64,000 bases of DNA from Uliginosibacterium aquaticum (GTDB taxonomy: Bacteria; Pseudomonadota; Gammaproteobacteria; Burkholderiales; Rhodocyclaceae): assembly GCF_012972705.2 (NCBI RefSeq), contig NZ_JABCSC020000004.1, forward strand, positions 62,001 through 126,000, given 5' to 3'. The notes beneath the pieces were generated by a model, which worked only from the letters and a program-made list of their open reading frames with translations, was not told the DNA's origin and did not search any database. Below are positions 24,328-36,996 of the stretch, piece by piece. The translations under genes were made by a program, and so were the position numbers. How positions within the stretch are numbered: position 1 is the stretch's first letter; every line of letters begins with the position of its first letter.

Positions 24328-25328
24328 CAGATGACCTTGGCGTTCATGAGGTCGAGCGTGTTGAAGGCGCCGACGAGTTGTTGCTTGGCATCGACGACCA
24401 GCACCTGGCTGATGCGGTGGCGATCCATCATTTCGGCGGCTTCCACGGCCAGTGCGTCGGGCCCGATGCCACGCGGATTGCGATGCATGACTTCGGCGAT
24501 CTTCAGGCCTTTGATGTCCGTTCCGCGTTCGAGCAGACGGCGCAGGTCGCCATCGGTAAAGATGCCTATGGCGCGGCCGGTAGCGTCAACGATTGCAGTC
24601 ATGCCCAGGCCTTTGCGCGACATTTCCAGCAGTGCTTCGGCAAAGCTGGCTGATTCCGGAACCTGCGGGATGGCGTCGCCGCTGCGCATGATGTCGCGTA
24701 CATGGGTCAGCAGGCGGCGGCCCAACGCGCCACCCGGGTGTGAGCGGGCGAAGTCTTCGGGGCCGAAGCCGCGCGCTTCGAGGAGCGCCACGGCCAGCGC
24801 ATCGCCCATGGCGAGGGTGGCGGTGGTGCTGGCGGTGGGTGCGAGGTTCAACGGGCAGGCTTCTTCGGCCACGCCGGTATCCAGATGGGCATCGGCGAGG
24901 CGGGCGAGCGGAGAATCCGGTTTTCCGGTCATGGCGATCAGGCCGGCGCCCATGCGCTTGACCAAGGGCACGATGACCAGCAGTTCTTCAGCCGTGCCGG
25001 AATTGGAGATGGCGATCAGCACGTCATGCGGTTGGATCATGCCCAGGTCGCCATGCGAGGCTTCGCCTGGATGCACGAAGAAGGATGGCGTGCCGGTACT
25101 GGCCAGCGTGGCAGCGATCTTGCGGCCGATGTGCCCGGATTTGCCCATGCCGCTCACCACCACGCGTCCGCGCGAGGTCAGGATCAGATTGGTGGCGCGC
25201 ACGAAATCGTCGCCGAGACGTGTTTCGAGTGCGCTGACGGCAGCAGCCTCGATGGCGAGCACGCGACGCGCAGTGGCAAGTGCTTTCACCGGGTCGGCGG
25301 CGTTGTTCGTCGGGGCAGTTGGGGTCAT
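24327..25328 (-). CDS. kdsD: D-arabinose 5-phosphate isomerase KdsD (SIS plus two CBS)
   Basis: Converts ribulose 5-phosphate to arabinose 5-phosphate, the first step towards KDO. The 333-residue product has an SIS domain (about 35-180, with VSGMGKSGHIGRKIAAT and ISNSGTAEEL) and a CBS pair (about 205-333, with GIFTDGDLRR). I start at 25328; the frame stays open to 25862 across the divergent antiporter gene, which is not credible coding. First gene of the KDO/LPS-transport operon. The 96 bases before it are shared with the divergent antiporter start. Confidence 0.95.
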   Translation of the reverse strand: MTPTAPTNNAADPVKALATARRVLAIEAAAVSALETRLGDDFVRATNLILTSRGRVVVSGMGKSGHIGRKIAATLASTGTPSFFVHPGEASHGDLGMIQPHDVLIAISNSGTAEELLVIVPLVKRMGAGLIAMTGKPDSPLARLADAHLDTGVAEEACPLNLAPTASTTATLAMGDALAVALLEARGFGPEDFARSHPGGALGRRLLTHVRDIMRSGDAIPQVPESASFAEALLEMSRKGLGMTAIVDATGRAIGIFTDGDLRRLLERGTDIKGLKIAEVMHRNPRGIGPDALAVEAAEMMDRHRISQVLVVDAKQQLVGAFNTLDLMNAKVI

Positions 25329-25424
25329 GGCGGGGCTGCGGTTAAACTGAGCGGCGAGTATAACAAAGCCGCTCATCGCCCCGCTTGCCCGGCCGGGTGC
25401 CGGCATAGCCTCTTTTTTCCAGAC

Positions 25425-27395
25425 ATGCACGGTGCCCTCACTCTTGTTTTGACCTTGCTGGCCGTCACCGTGTGTGCGGTGGCGGTTTTTCGTGCCTTCA
25501 ACCTGCCTGCCGTGCTGGCCTACCTTGCGGTAGGAGCGGCGCTTGGACCACATGCCGCCGGGCTGGTGCCGGATAACGCCCAAGCTCGCTACCTTGCCGA
25601 GTTCGGCGTGGTCTTCCTGATGTTCTCGATCGGCCTCGAGTTTTCCTTGCCGCGCCTGTTTGCCATGAAGCGCATCGTGCTCGGGCTGGGCGGTTTGCAA
25701 GTGCTGGGCAGCATGCTGCTTTTCGGCCTGTTGTGCTGGCTGCTGGGGCAGAGCCTGACCGCCAGCTTCGCGGTGGCCAGCGTGATCACCATGTCGTCCA
25801 CCGCAATGCTCTCCAAGCTGCTGGTTGATCGCATGGAGCTTGAAACGCCGCACGGCCGCCAAGTGATCGGCGTGCTGCTGTTTCAGGATCTGGCGGTGGT
25901 GCCCCTGCTGATCCTGATTCCGGCGCTGGCGCAGCCGGGCGAGGCACTTGGCTACACCTTGTTCATGGCCGCGCTGAAGGCGGTGGCGGTACTGGCCTTG
26001 ATCCTGTATTTCGGTCAGCGCCTGATGAAACGCTGGTTCACCATCGTCGCGCGGCGTAAGTCTTCCGAGCTGTTCATGCTCAATGTGCTGTTTATCACCC
26101 TGGGGCTTTCCTGGGTGACCGAGATGGCCGGACTCTCACTGGCTCTGGGGGCCTTCCTGGCGGGCATGCTGATCTCAGAAACCGAGTTTCGCATCCAGGT
26201 GGAAGAGGACATCAAGCCGTTCCGCGACATGCTGCTGGGGCTCTTCATGATCACCGTGGGCATGTTCCTCGATGTGCACGTGATCATCAGCAACCTGCAG
26301 TGGCTGGTGCTGATCCTGTTCGGCCTGCTGCTATTGAAGTTTGCGGTGGTGGCGGGGGCCTCGCGCTGGCTCGAAGGGCTGGACGGTACGGCGGTGCGGG
26401 CTGGTCTGTGGTTGTGTGCGGGCGGCGAATTCGGCTTTGTGTTGCTGACACTGGCGGCGGACGTGGAGGCTGTGCCGCATGATGTGCTGCAACTGGTAAT
26501 GGCGGCGCTGGTGCTGTCGCTGCTGATCGCGCCGATCATCGTGCAGTACAGCGACAAGATCGTGCTGCGTTTCGTGGCTTCGGAGTGGATGCTGCGTTCG
26601 ATGGAGCTGACCCGTGTAGCGGCGAAGTCGATCGCGACGGACAAACACGTGATCATCTGCGGCTACGGCCGCACCGGGCAGTATCTGGCGCGCCTGCTGG
26701 AGCAGGAGGGGATTGGTTATGTCGCCCTGGACCTGGATCCGGATCGCATCCAGGAAGCGGCGGCGGCAGGGGATCCGGTGGTGTTCGGTGATTCCTCGCG
26801 CCACGAAACCCTGGTTGCGGCCGGCCTGATGCGGGCCAGTGCTGTGGTGATTGCCTACAACGATGAGCATGCGACGACCAAGGTCTTGCACCACGTACTG
26901 GCTGCACGCCCTGGTCTGCCAGTGATAGCCCGCTCGCAGGATGAACGCGACATGGAGCGCCTGATCCAGCGCGGTGCCGCCGAAGTGGTGCCGGAAATGC
27001 TGGAAACCAGCATCATGCTGGCCACCCACACCCTGACCCTGATCGGCACGCCGATCGCGCGCGTGATCCGGCGTATGCGCCAGATCCGTACTCAGCGCTA
27101 CAGCCTCATGAAAGGGTTCTTTCTGGGCGCTTCGGATATGGACGAGGGTAATGATGCACAGGAGGCCCGCCTGCATTCAGTATCCCTGCCGCCGGGCGCG
27201 TATGGCGTGAGTCGGCGCCTAGGCGATCTCGTGCTGGACGTTTGCCCGGCAAAGGTTGCTGCGGTGCGCCGGCGTGGTGTGCGCAGCCTCGATCCGGCGG
27301 CCGACATGCTGCTGGAGGCGGGGGACGTGGTGGTCTTGCTTGGCTTGCCGGGGGGACTGGCGGCGGCAGAGGAAAAATTGCTGAAGGGGAGCTAG
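25425..27395 (+). CDS. CPA2-family cation:proton antiporter with RCK domains (KefB/KefC/YbaL type)
   Basis: Inner-membrane monovalent cation/proton antiporter of 656 residues. Twelve or so hydrophobic segments occupy residues about 1-385, including FLMFSIGLEFSLPRLF and VLLFQDLAVVPLL, both CPA2 hallmarks. A cytoplasmic TrkA-N/RCK domain follows (VIICGYGRTGQYLARLLEQEG, about 405-520), then a TrkA-C domain (about 570-656). I cannot tell K+ from Na+ specificity or whether it is glutathione-gated as Kef is. The first ATG of the family-like sequence was chosen; its ribosome-binding site is weak. Confidence 0.9.
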   Translation: MHGALTLVLTLLAVTVCAVAVFRAFNLPAVLAYLAVGAALGPHAAGLVPDNAQARYLAEFGVVFLMFSIGLEFSLPRLFAMKRIVLGLGGLQVLGSMLLFGLLCWLLGQSLTASFAVASVITMSSTAMLSKLLVDRMELETPHGRQVIGVLLFQDLAVVPLLILIPALAQPGEALGYTLFMAALKAVAVLALILYFGQRLMKRWFTIVARRKSSELFMLNVLFITLGLSWVTEMAGLSLALGAFLAGMLISETEFRIQVEEDIKPFRDMLLGLFMITVGMFLDVHVIISNLQWLVLILFGLLLLKFAVVAGASRWLEGLDGTAVRAGLWLCAGGEFGFVLLTLAADVEAVPHDVLQLVMAALVLSLLIAPIIVQYSDKIVLRFVASEWMLRSMELTRVAAKSIATDKHVIICGYGRTGQYLARLLEQEGIGYVALDLDPDRIQEAAAAGDPVVFGDSSRHETLVAAGLMRASAVVIAYNDEHATTKVLHHVLAARPGLPVIARSQDERDMERLIQRGAAEVVPEMLETSIMLATHTLTLIGTPIARVIRRMRQIRTQRYSLMKGFFLGASDMDEGNDAQEARLHSVSLPPGAYGVSRRLGDLVLDVCPAKVAAVRRRGVRSLDPAADMLLEAGDVVVLLGLPGGLAAAEEKLLKGS

Positions 27396-27452
27396 TCCGT
27401 TAGCGCTTGCCTGCTTTTGTGGCGACGGAGTGCGTTGCTGTCGCCGGAAATG

Positions 27453-27475
27453 AAAACCCCCGCGCAAGGCGGGGC
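27453..27475 (-). terminator. Rho-independent terminator of the pilin-like gene
   Basis: Minus strand CCCCGC-CTTGC-GCGGGG followed by GTTTTC, 20 bases after the stop of the pilin-like gene. Confidence 0.75.
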
Positions 27476-27495
27476 TCTAAGCGTTATGAAGCTGC

Positions 27496-28098
27496 TTACA
27501 GCTGCTTGCACAGCACGTAGAGTGTGCTGCCGTCGTCCGTGTAGCCCGTAATTGTTGGTGCTGTCGTGACGACAGACGCGCTGGTTTCGACTGCAGCACG
27601 CACCGTTCCCGTATTGGGTTTGCCGTCATCAATCTGCACATCCAGTGCTTCAGCTATTTTGGCTGGGAGGTTGTGCGTACAAATACTTAGTCCGCCGATT
27701 GCCAGCGCCGTTTGAACCGGCTCGATCTGCCCGCCTACTGCATTAAGCGGGGATCCGGACTTGATTTCTCCTGCAACGAAGCCCGCTTTGCGCAGATGTT
27801 GCCAGAACAGGCTTTGCTCGTTGGAGTCAATCTTGCCATTTCCCTTGTTGGTCGCGCTGACAGCATCTGTGTCACTCCAACGGGTGGATCCGTTGGGGTC
27901 GTCGCCGGGCAGTGACTTGAAGCGATCCTGGTAGCTATAGACCGCAGCCGTAATGCCCGTGAGGTCGTTGCTGACGTTCTTGATCTTGGCTTGCGTGATG
28001 AGTTCCTGGCCCTTTAGCACGCCGCCCAGCAGCAGGCCGATGATGACCAGCACGATGGCGATTTCGACGAGGGTGAAGCCGGACTGTTGGCGTTTCAT
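27496..28098 (-). CDS. Type IV pilin-like / pseudopilin protein
   Basis: 200-residue prepilin with the class III leader MKRQQSG cleaved before FTLVEIAIVLVIIGLLLGGVL, the conserved F1 and E5 of mature type IV pilins. The long N-terminal helix leads to a globular domain with DGKPNTGTVRAAV, seen in minor pilins and pseudopilins, and two cysteines (one in LSICTHN, one in VLCKQL) that could form the D-loop disulfide. No other pilus gene is adjacent. A strong sigma-54 promoter match lies 42 bases upstream. Whether it is a major pilin, a minor pilin or a secretion pseudopilin cannot be decided here. Confidence 0.85.
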   Translation of the reverse strand: MKRQQSGFTLVEIAIVLVIIGLLLGGVLKGQELITQAKIKNVSNDLTGITAAVYSYQDRFKSLPGDDPNGSTRWSDTDAVSATNKGNGKIDSNEQSLFWQHLRKAGFVAGEIKSGSPLNAVGGQIEPVQTALAIGGLSICTHNLPAKIAEALDVQIDDGKPNTGTVRAAVETSASVVTTAPTITGYTDDGSTLYVLCKQL

Positions 28099-28139
28099 GG
28101 TGTGTCCCCACTGGGAGTGATGTTCCTGCCCGCCCTTGA

Positions 28140-28153
28140 GCAATAATGGTGCC
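28140..28153 (-). promoter_or_regulatory. Sigma-54 promoter of the pilin-like gene
   Basis: Minus strand reads AGGCACCATTATTGCT: GG and GC exactly ten bases apart, with GGCAC and TTGC both matching the -24/-12 consensus TGGCAC-N5-TTGC. The predicted start would lie near 28129, about 30 bases before the ATG. Pilin genes under sigma-54 control are well known (PilR-type). Confidence 0.7.
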
Positions 28154-28214
28154 TGCTGTCCGGGATCATTTTCGGGGTGTTGTGGGCGCTGTAGTGATTG
28201 TTTTTCGACGCTTA

Positions 28215-28230
28215 CGTCAGGATCCTGACG
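28215..28230. promoter_or_regulatory. 16-bp perfect palindrome between pilin and kinase genes
   Basis: CGTCAGGATCCTGACG is its own reverse complement over all 16 bases. It lies roughly 85-100 bases upstream of the predicted sigma-54 start and 57 bases before the divergent kinase gene, a plausible activator site for both. Confidence 0.5.
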
Positions 28231-28286
28231 GTGTTGGCGGGATCTCGGCAATCTGTTGTTCATTCATTTACGAAAGGGGATACCGC

Positions 28287-29987
28287 ATGCCGGATCTGGG
28301 GCGTCGCACGGAGCGCTGGCTGATGTATGCCGGGCCGCTGGTGTTACTGCTGGCCCTGGCCTTGTTGCATGTGGCCTTGTTGCAGGGCGCGCTGTCGCCG
28401 GCGGGAAAGGCCTTGCTGCTGGGGCACTTCGGTCTGGTGCTGCTGTGGCAGCCGCTGGTGAGCGGCGGGCGCCAGCTGTCCTGGGCGGGCCTGCTGCTGT
28501 TTGGGCTGGCACTGGCCGGGATCGGGCTGTGGCTCTCCTGGGGGCTGCTCCTTTTATGGGGCTTGATGCTGGCAGGGGTGATCGGGGGCAAGGTGTTCTG
28601 CCATCCGGCACCACGCGAGCGTGGCTTCTATTGGTTGCTGGTGGTGTATCTGGTGGTCGCTCTGAATGGACGGGTGATGCCAGAGTTGTTGGAGGGCTTG
28701 GCCGAGGTGCCGGCGGTGCTGCCCTTGTTTGCGAACTGGTTTGCGCTGCCGGTCTTGCTGGGGGTGGCTGTGCTGGGTTTGCCGCGCGGCGGGGCGCAGG
28801 CGGCGGACGCGCTGGATGTGGTGGGGACTTTGATTTTTGCCCTGGTGCTGGGGGGCGTGGCATTAGGGGCTCTGGCCTTCATGTTCGTGGCGCGTAGCGA
28901 TTATGTGTGGGCCTTGCTGCAGGCGCTGGGTTCGGTTGCGGGGGCTTTGCTGTTGATGGCGCTGGTGTGGTCGCCGCGCAAGGGCTTCGCGGGGCTGGGG
29001 CTGGCGATTTCGCGGCGAGTGTTGTCGGGTGGGCAGCCATTTGCGCACTGGCTCGATGAGGTCGCGGAGCTGGCCTTGCACGAGGCTTCACCCGAGGCGC
29101 TGGTGCGGGCGGCGATGGAGCGCTTGGCAGGGTGGCCTGGCGTGCAGGGGGTGTTCTGGCGCTGTGCTGAAACGGAGGCGATGACGCATCTTGGGCAGCC
29201 GAGCCGGCATGTGCTGCAGTTGCGTCACGGGACTCTGGAGGTGGCGGTGCATGGGCAGCAGGCGTTTGCGCCGACTCCCACCTGGCATCTGGATCTGATG
29301 CTGCGCATCCTGGCCGAGTTTCATGCCGCGCGCTTGCAGGCGCAGCGGCTGCAGGCGCTGTCCTTTCTGCGTGCGGTGCATGAAACTGGTGCGCGTAGCA
29401 CGCATGAGCTGAAGAATCTGCTGCAGTCGCTTGATGCGCTGTGTTTTGCGGTGCTGGACGATGGCGGGCGCAACCCGGCAGGGGTGCAGGCCTTGCTGCA
29501 GGGGCAGCTGCCGGAGATTCGCCGGCGTCTGGACGAAACCTTGCAGCGCATTCGCCGACCGCGTGAGGAGGACCTGCAGCCCAGCCCCGCGCTGGGTTGG
29601 TGGCAGGCCCTGCAGGCACGCCATGCGGAGGCCGTGCTGCGCTATCAGCAGGCGGGTCCGTTGGCGGCTGCCGCCTTGCCGGCCGCGCTCTTCGATTGTG
29701 TGGCCGATAACCTGCTGCGTAATGCCCTGGAGAAGCCGGGAGCGCCTGCGGTACAGGTGCGGCTGGTGGTGGGCGAGCAGGGCTGCTCCCTGAGTGTGGA
29801 GGATGCCGGGGCGGCAATTGAGGCGGAGCGGGCTGCTAGCCTGCTGCTACGCCCGCTGGCGTCGGATACCGGGCTCGGTATCGGTTTGTATCAGGCCGGG
29901 CGTCTGGCCGAGTCGGCTGGTTATGTGCTGCGTCTGGAGGAAAACCGGGCCGGCTGTGTGCGCTTCTGCCTGAGTCCGCGTGGCTGA
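28287..29987 (+). CDS. Membrane histidine kinase, PrsK/PilS-like, orphan
   Basis: 566-residue kinase. Residues about 12-228 form seven to eight hydrophobic segments, residues about 255-345 may be a GAF-like domain, and the H box is STHELKNLLQSL (His 373). The ATPase domain keeps the N box NLLRNALEK and the G2 box TGLGIGLY, but the G1 region reads VEDAGAAI instead of DxGxG. The layout resembles PrsK of PEP-CTERM/exosortase systems, though shorter than the PrsK proteins I know. No response regulator is adjacent. AAAGGGGA precedes the ATG. It is divergent from the sigma-54 pilin-like gene and convergent with another kinase. Confidence 0.8.
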   Translation: MPDLGRRTERWLMYAGPLVLLLALALLHVALLQGALSPAGKALLLGHFGLVLLWQPLVSGGRQLSWAGLLLFGLALAGIGLWLSWGLLLLWGLMLAGVIGGKVFCHPAPRERGFYWLLVVYLVVALNGRVMPELLEGLAEVPAVLPLFANWFALPVLLGVAVLGLPRGGAQAADALDVVGTLIFALVLGGVALGALAFMFVARSDYVWALLQALGSVAGALLLMALVWSPRKGFAGLGLAISRRVLSGGQPFAHWLDEVAELALHEASPEALVRAAMERLAGWPGVQGVFWRCAETEAMTHLGQPSRHVLQLRHGTLEVAVHGQQAFAPTPTWHLDLMLRILAEFHAARLQAQRLQALSFLRAVHETGARSTHELKNLLQSLDALCFAVLDDGGRNPAGVQALLQGQLPEIRRRLDETLQRIRRPREEDLQPSPALGWWQALQARHAEAVLRYQQAGPLAAAALPAALFDCVADNLLRNALEKPGAPAVQVRLVVGEQGCSLSVEDAGAAIEAERAASLLLRPLASDTGLGIGLYQAGRLAESAGYVLRLEENRAGCVRFCLSPRG

Positions 29988-30008
29988 GCGGCCCGATGCC
30001 GGAGCTGC

Positions 30009-33000
30009 TCAGGCCTGCGCGAGAAAGGCCTGCAAGGCTGCACTGAAGCGTGTGGCCTCGGCCTCGAGGGCGGGCAGGGCTGCGAGTGCATCCGTTGCGC
30101 GCTCTTCCTTGCACGCCAGTTCGAGCTCCCGGGCGAGGGCTGTCAGGGCGAGGCCGGAGGTGTTGGCTGCTGCGCCCTTGAGGGAGTGGGCGTGGCGGCG
30201 AGCGTCATTGAGTTGCCCTTCGGCCAGGGCGCGCTTGAAGGCCTCGATCAGGCTGGCGTAATCCTCGATGAAGGCCTGGGCGGCAATGCTGGCAATCGTG
30301 CGGTCGTTGCCAAGGCGGCGCAGCAGATCGGTGGCGTCGAAGCAGGCCGGCGTCGGCGTGGCCTCAGGGGCTGGAGGGCCATGGGGGGCGTCGGCAGTCG
30401 TTGCGGGCGTTTCTGTGGGCAGCCATTTCTTGAGCATGTCGACCAGCTTTGCGTAATCAAGCGGTTTGGCGATGAAGTCGGACATTCCCGCTTCTATGCA
30501 TTGCAGCTGGTCTTCCGAAAACGCGCCGGCGGTGGTGGCGATGATGGGAACCGGGGCGAGGCCTTGGTTCTGCTCATAGGCCCGGATCTGACGCGCGGCT
30601 TCGAAGCCGTCCATGACTGGCATCTGGCAGTCCATCAGGACGAGGTCGAAAGCTTGGCCGCCGCAGGCCATGTCGCAGGCTTCGCGACCGTTGCCGGCGT
30701 GCTCGGGCACTACACCCAGGGTGGCCAGCATGGCGGTGACGACCTTCAGGTTGGTCGAGTTGTCTTCCACCACAAGTACGCGGCGGGAATCCAGACGTGG
30801 CTCGGGGGCCTTCGGGCCGATTTGGCCCGGAGGCGTTTCGCGCGCTGCCCGGCGCTTTTCATCAGCCTCGCTCTGCAGGCTGACCTGGACTCGGAACCAG
30901 AAAGTAGAGCCTTGTCCCTCCGTGCTTTCAACCCCGACTTCGCCATGCATCAATTCGGCCAGACTGCGTACGATGGAGAGGCCGAGGCCGGTGCCGCCGT
31001 ACTTGCGTGTGTCGGAGTCATCCACCTGCGAGAAGGGTTTGAAGAGCAGGGCAAGCTTCTCCTGCGGGATGCCGATGCCGCTGTCGCTGACGGAGAAACG
31101 CAGCATGGCGGAACCTTCGTCGCGGCTGAGTTCTTCGGCGTACACCTTGATCTGACCGTGGGCGGTGAATTTGAGCGCGTTGCCGAGCAGGTTGGAGAGC
31201 ATCTGGCGGAGCCGGATCGGGTCTCCTCGGTAGCGTTGCCCGCTGTCACCCCGCCATTCGGCAATCAGTTGCAGGCCTTGCTGGGAGGCGGATTCGGCGA
31301 ACAGGGCGCGGATTTCGTCGAGCACTTGGGCGGCTGAAAAGCCGCTGCTGGCGAGTTCAAGCTTGCCGGCTTCGACCTTGGAGAGGTCCAGGATGTCATT
31401 GAGCAGCGCCAGCAGGGTCTGGCCGGAGTTGTAGAGCGTGCGGGCGAAATTGCGCTGTTCGGTCTCCGCCAGACCCGGCTGCAGCAGCATCTGGGCCATG
31501 CCGAGAATGCCATTGAGCGGGGTGCGGATTTCGTGGCTCATGGTGGCGAGAAAACGGCTCTTGGCCAGGCTGGCGGCTTCGGCGCTGCGCTTGGCGTCAA
31601 GCAGCGCTGCCTCGGCGAGCTTGCGCTCGGTAATGTCCTGATGCGTACCGGATATGAGCAATGGCTGGCCGTCTTCCCGCCACTGGCTGACGCTGCCGCA
31701 TGCCAGCACCCAGATCCAGTGTCCGGCCTTGTGCAGCATGCGGATTTCCGCTTCGTAATAATCGGCCTCGTGCCTGAAATGGCGTTCAAGTTGCTGGCTG
31801 GCCAGCAGCAGATCGTCCGGATGGACGAGGCGCCGCCAGGTGTTGATATCGACGGGTGCGAGTTCGTCCAGTGTATAGCCCGCGATCTCGGCCCAACGCT
31901 CGTTGAAAAGGGCTTCGCCGGTCTGCACCGACCATTCCCAGGTGCCGGCATGGGTGCCACGGATGATGTCGGCCAGGCGTCGGCGTTCGCGCGCGAGTTC
32001 GCGGGCCTGGTTGTGGGCGGCTGTCACGTCCTGCTTGATGGCCACGAAATGGCTGATCTGGCCATCTTCGTCCCAGACCGGGGCAATGGTCTGCTCTTCG
32101 GTGTACAGCGAGCCGTCCTTGCGCCGGTTGATCAGCTCTCCGCTCCATATCTTGCCGGCAAGCAAGGTCTCCCACATCGCCGTGAAAAACTCCGGCGGGT
32201 GCTCGCTGGAGCCGATCAGGTAGCCTGGTTTGCGGCCGATCGCTTCTTCCGGGGCGTAGCCGGTGATGCGGGTGAAAGCCCGGTTGACCCGCTCGATGAT
32301 GCCTTCGCGATTGGTGATCACAATGGCATTCGCGGCTGAATCCACGGCCATGCTTTGCAGGCGGATCAGGGCTTCGTTGCGCTTGCGCTCGGTGATGTCG
32401 GCGATCACCGAATAGAGCATGCAATGCCCATCCACCATGACCGGCGTGCTGTGCACTTCGACCTGGCGGATCTCTCCGCTGGCCAGACGGTGCGGAATCT
32501 GGAACAGGTTGCGCTTGCCCTCGGCTACCTCCTGCATGGCACGCTGAACCTCTTGCGCGGGCAGGGCGTTGATGTCTGCGATATGCATGCGGCGCAGGGC
32601 CTCCCGGCTGCAACCATAGAAGCTGGCCGCCTGCAGATTGGCATCCACGACCCGGCCGGACTCCAGATCGGTCACCAGCATGGGAATGCGCAATTGCTCG
32701 AACACCGCGCGGTGCAACTCCTCACTGCGCCCGAGATGATGCAGGGCGTCCTGCAGCGCTTGGGTGCGTAGCTGTACCTCCAGTTCAACCTTGTGTTTGC
32801 GTTGCAGCAGGCTGCTGACCAGTGCGCTGCCAAGCAGGCTCAGGAGTAGTCCGCCAAGCAGCACGGATGCAGAGAAAGACCGTGGCGTGGTGTCCAGATA
32901 CTCCGGGGTGGGCTCCATCAGCAATTCGAACTCATGGCCGGCCAGGGTCAGCAGACGCTGCGCACGCAGCGGGCTCTGCTGAATCCATTGCGAGTCATGA

Positions 33001-33821
33001 TTTGAGTCCTGTCCTTTGGTGTGGGCATGGTGCTGATAGAGCAGCCCGGCCTCGCCAGCGAGCAGGCTGTCAGAGAGCAGCACGTCGGCCCCAGGCGGAA
33101 GGGTTGCCAGAGTGCCACTGACCAGATCTTCGACCCGGATCACCGCCTGCACGATGCCCTGGAAGTGCAGCTGGCGCGATGCGATACTCTGGGTCGAGAA
33201 ACCGGGTTCGAAGCAAGGGGCCATCAGCAGCAGCCCCTTGCCGCCCTGCACCAGCTCGATCGGAGCTGAAACCACGATCTCCCCTTCGTCGCGGGCACGT
33301 TCCAGGGTGGCCCGGCGATTGAGCTCGGAGGCCAGGTCCAGTCCTAGCGCGGCGCTGTTGCCTGCCATGGGCACGATCAGGAAGGTTGGGAAATATTCGG
33401 CGCGCGGGCCAGCGTCGCCAATCGAACTGCCCTGGAACTCGCGGATGGCATAGCCCTTGAGGCCTGCGCTGCGCGCGCTGGCTTCGAAGGCGGTGCGGCT
33501 GGCGCCACTGATCCGGGGCGCCCACTGAAATGCGGCGATGCGGTGATCAAGAGGGCCACGCTCAACGAAGCGCTTAAAGCTCTCCGGACTGAAGCTGCCT
33601 GCTGCTGCGTGAAACTGCTGCAAGGCCTGCACCCTGCTCAGCACAGCATCGACGCTGTGTTGCAGGGCTGCCACGTATTGCTCGGCCAGGCGTTGGAAGT
33701 CGGCTTCCTGGCGCGCTGATTCCATCGCGCGCAGACCTTGCCAGGCCCAGATGCTGAGGGCGGCGGCGACCACAAAGCTTGCAAGCGGGATCAGCAGTCG
33801 CGCGGGAGGCAGCTTGGGCAT
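30009..33821 (-). CDS. Hybrid sensor kinase: CHASE, three PAS, HisKA, HATPase, REC, Hpt
   Basis: 1270-residue inner-membrane phosphorelay protein. Membrane helices at about 10-30 and 317-340 bracket a periplasmic CHASE domain (about 65-290). PAS domains follow at about 365-480, 490-600 and 615-735. The transmitter has H763 in [14 protein letters not shown] box [10 protein letters not shown]1 SDSGIGIP and G2 [10 protein letters not shown] receiver (D1064 in [11 protein letters not shown]) and a C-terminal Hpt domain (H1212 in [11 protein letters not shown]) complete an ArcB/BarA-like chain. No response regulator gene is adjacent, so the output partner is elsewhere. The start at 33821 was preferred over 33857 because [12 protein letters not shown] begins a clean membrane anchor. 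Confidence 0.92.
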   Translation of the reverse strand: MPKLPPARLLIPLASFVVAAALSIWAWQGLRAMESARQEADFQRLAEQYVAALQHSVDAVLSRVQALQQFHAAAGSFSPESFKRFVERGPLDHRIAAFQWAPRISGASRTAFEASARSAGLKGYAIREFQGSSIGDAGPRAEYFPTFLIVPMAGNSAALGLDLASELNRRATLERARDEGEIVVSAPIELVQGGKGLLLMAPCFEPGFSTQSIASRQLHFQGIVQAVIRVEDLVSGTLATLPPGADVLLSDSLLAGEAGLLYQHHAHTKGQDSNHDSQWIQQSPLRAQRLLTLAGHEFELLMEPTPEYLDTTPRSFSASVLLGGLLLSLLGSALVSSLLQRKHKVELEVQLRTQALQDALHHLGRSEELHRAVFEQLRIPMLVTDLESGRVVDANLQAASFYGCSREALRRMHIADINALPAQEVQRAMQEVAEGKRNLFQIPHRLASGEIRQVEVHSTPVMVDGHCMLYSVIADITERKRNEALIRLQSMAVDSAANAIVITNREGIIERVNRAFTRITGYAPEEAIGRKPGYLIGSSEHPPEFFTAMWETLLAGKIWSGELINRRKDGSLYTEEQTIAPVWDEDGQISHFVAIKQDVTAAHNQARELARERRRLADIIRGTHAGTWEWSVQTGEALFNERWAEIAGYTLDELAPVDINTWRRLVHPDDLLLASQQLERHFRHEADYYEAEIRMLHKAGHWIWVLACGSVSQWREDGQPLLISGTHQDITERKLAEAALLDAKRSAEAASLAKSRFLATMSHEIRTPLNGILGMAQMLLQPGLAETEQRNFARTLYNSGQTLLALLNDILDLSKVEAGKLELASSGFSAAQVLDEIRALFAESASQQGLQLIAEWRGDSGQRYRGDPIRLRQMLSNLLGNALKFTAHGQIKVYAEELSRDEGSAMLRFSVSDSGIGIPQEKLALLFKPFSQVDDSDTRKYGGTGLGLSIVRSLAELMHGEVGVESTEGQGSTFWFRVQVSLQSEADEKRRAARETPPGQIGPKAPEPRLDSRRVLVVEDNSTNLKVVTAMLATLGVVPEHAGNGREACDMACGGQAFDLVLMDCQMPVMDGFEAARQIRAYEQNQGLAPVPIIATTAGAFSEDQLQCIEAGMSDFIAKPLDYAKLVDMLKKWLPTETPATTADAPHGPPAPEATPTPACFDATDLLRRLGNDRTIASIAAQAFIEDYASLIEAFKRALAEGQLNDARRHAHSLKGAAANTSGLALTALARELELACKEERATDALAALPALEAEATRFSAALQAFLAQA

Positions 33822-33917
33822 GGCGGGGGGCGTGCAAAGGGCCGCGGATGGCGGCAATGCAAGGCTTAACGGCGGGTGCGACGGCTTCTTGATCGGCTGT
33901 GGGCGGACGGTGGCGCA

Positions 33918-33953
33918 GAAAAAAGGCCCCGCCGCTTGCGCGGCAGGGCCTTT
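33918..33953 (-). terminator. Rho-independent terminator after valS
   Basis: Minus strand AGGCCCTGCCGCG-CAAG-CGGCGGGGCCTTTTTT: a long GC stem with a T run, 18 bases after the valS stop. Confidence 0.9.
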
Positions 33954-33970
33954 GTCCTTTCGGGCATATC

Positions 33971-36823
<2,853 letters not shown>

Positions 36824-36996
36824 CGAGGAATACCTGGGGGAAATTCGGGGGAAGCCCGCGATTATACCGGCTCACGCTTTGAACTTTGGGGCCATGCGTG
36901 AGCCCTGTTGAAGCGCAGAGCCATTCATGCAGAAGCCGGCTGTGGTCTTTGCTTTCTGCGCTCCTGGCGAGCGGACTTCTTTCCGGATCTTCCGGT

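Noticed and set aside
24327-25862. Extended kdsD starting at 25862
   Set aside because: The extra 178 codons lie antisense to the first part of the antiporter gene and resemble no protein; the SIS protein begins normally at 25328.
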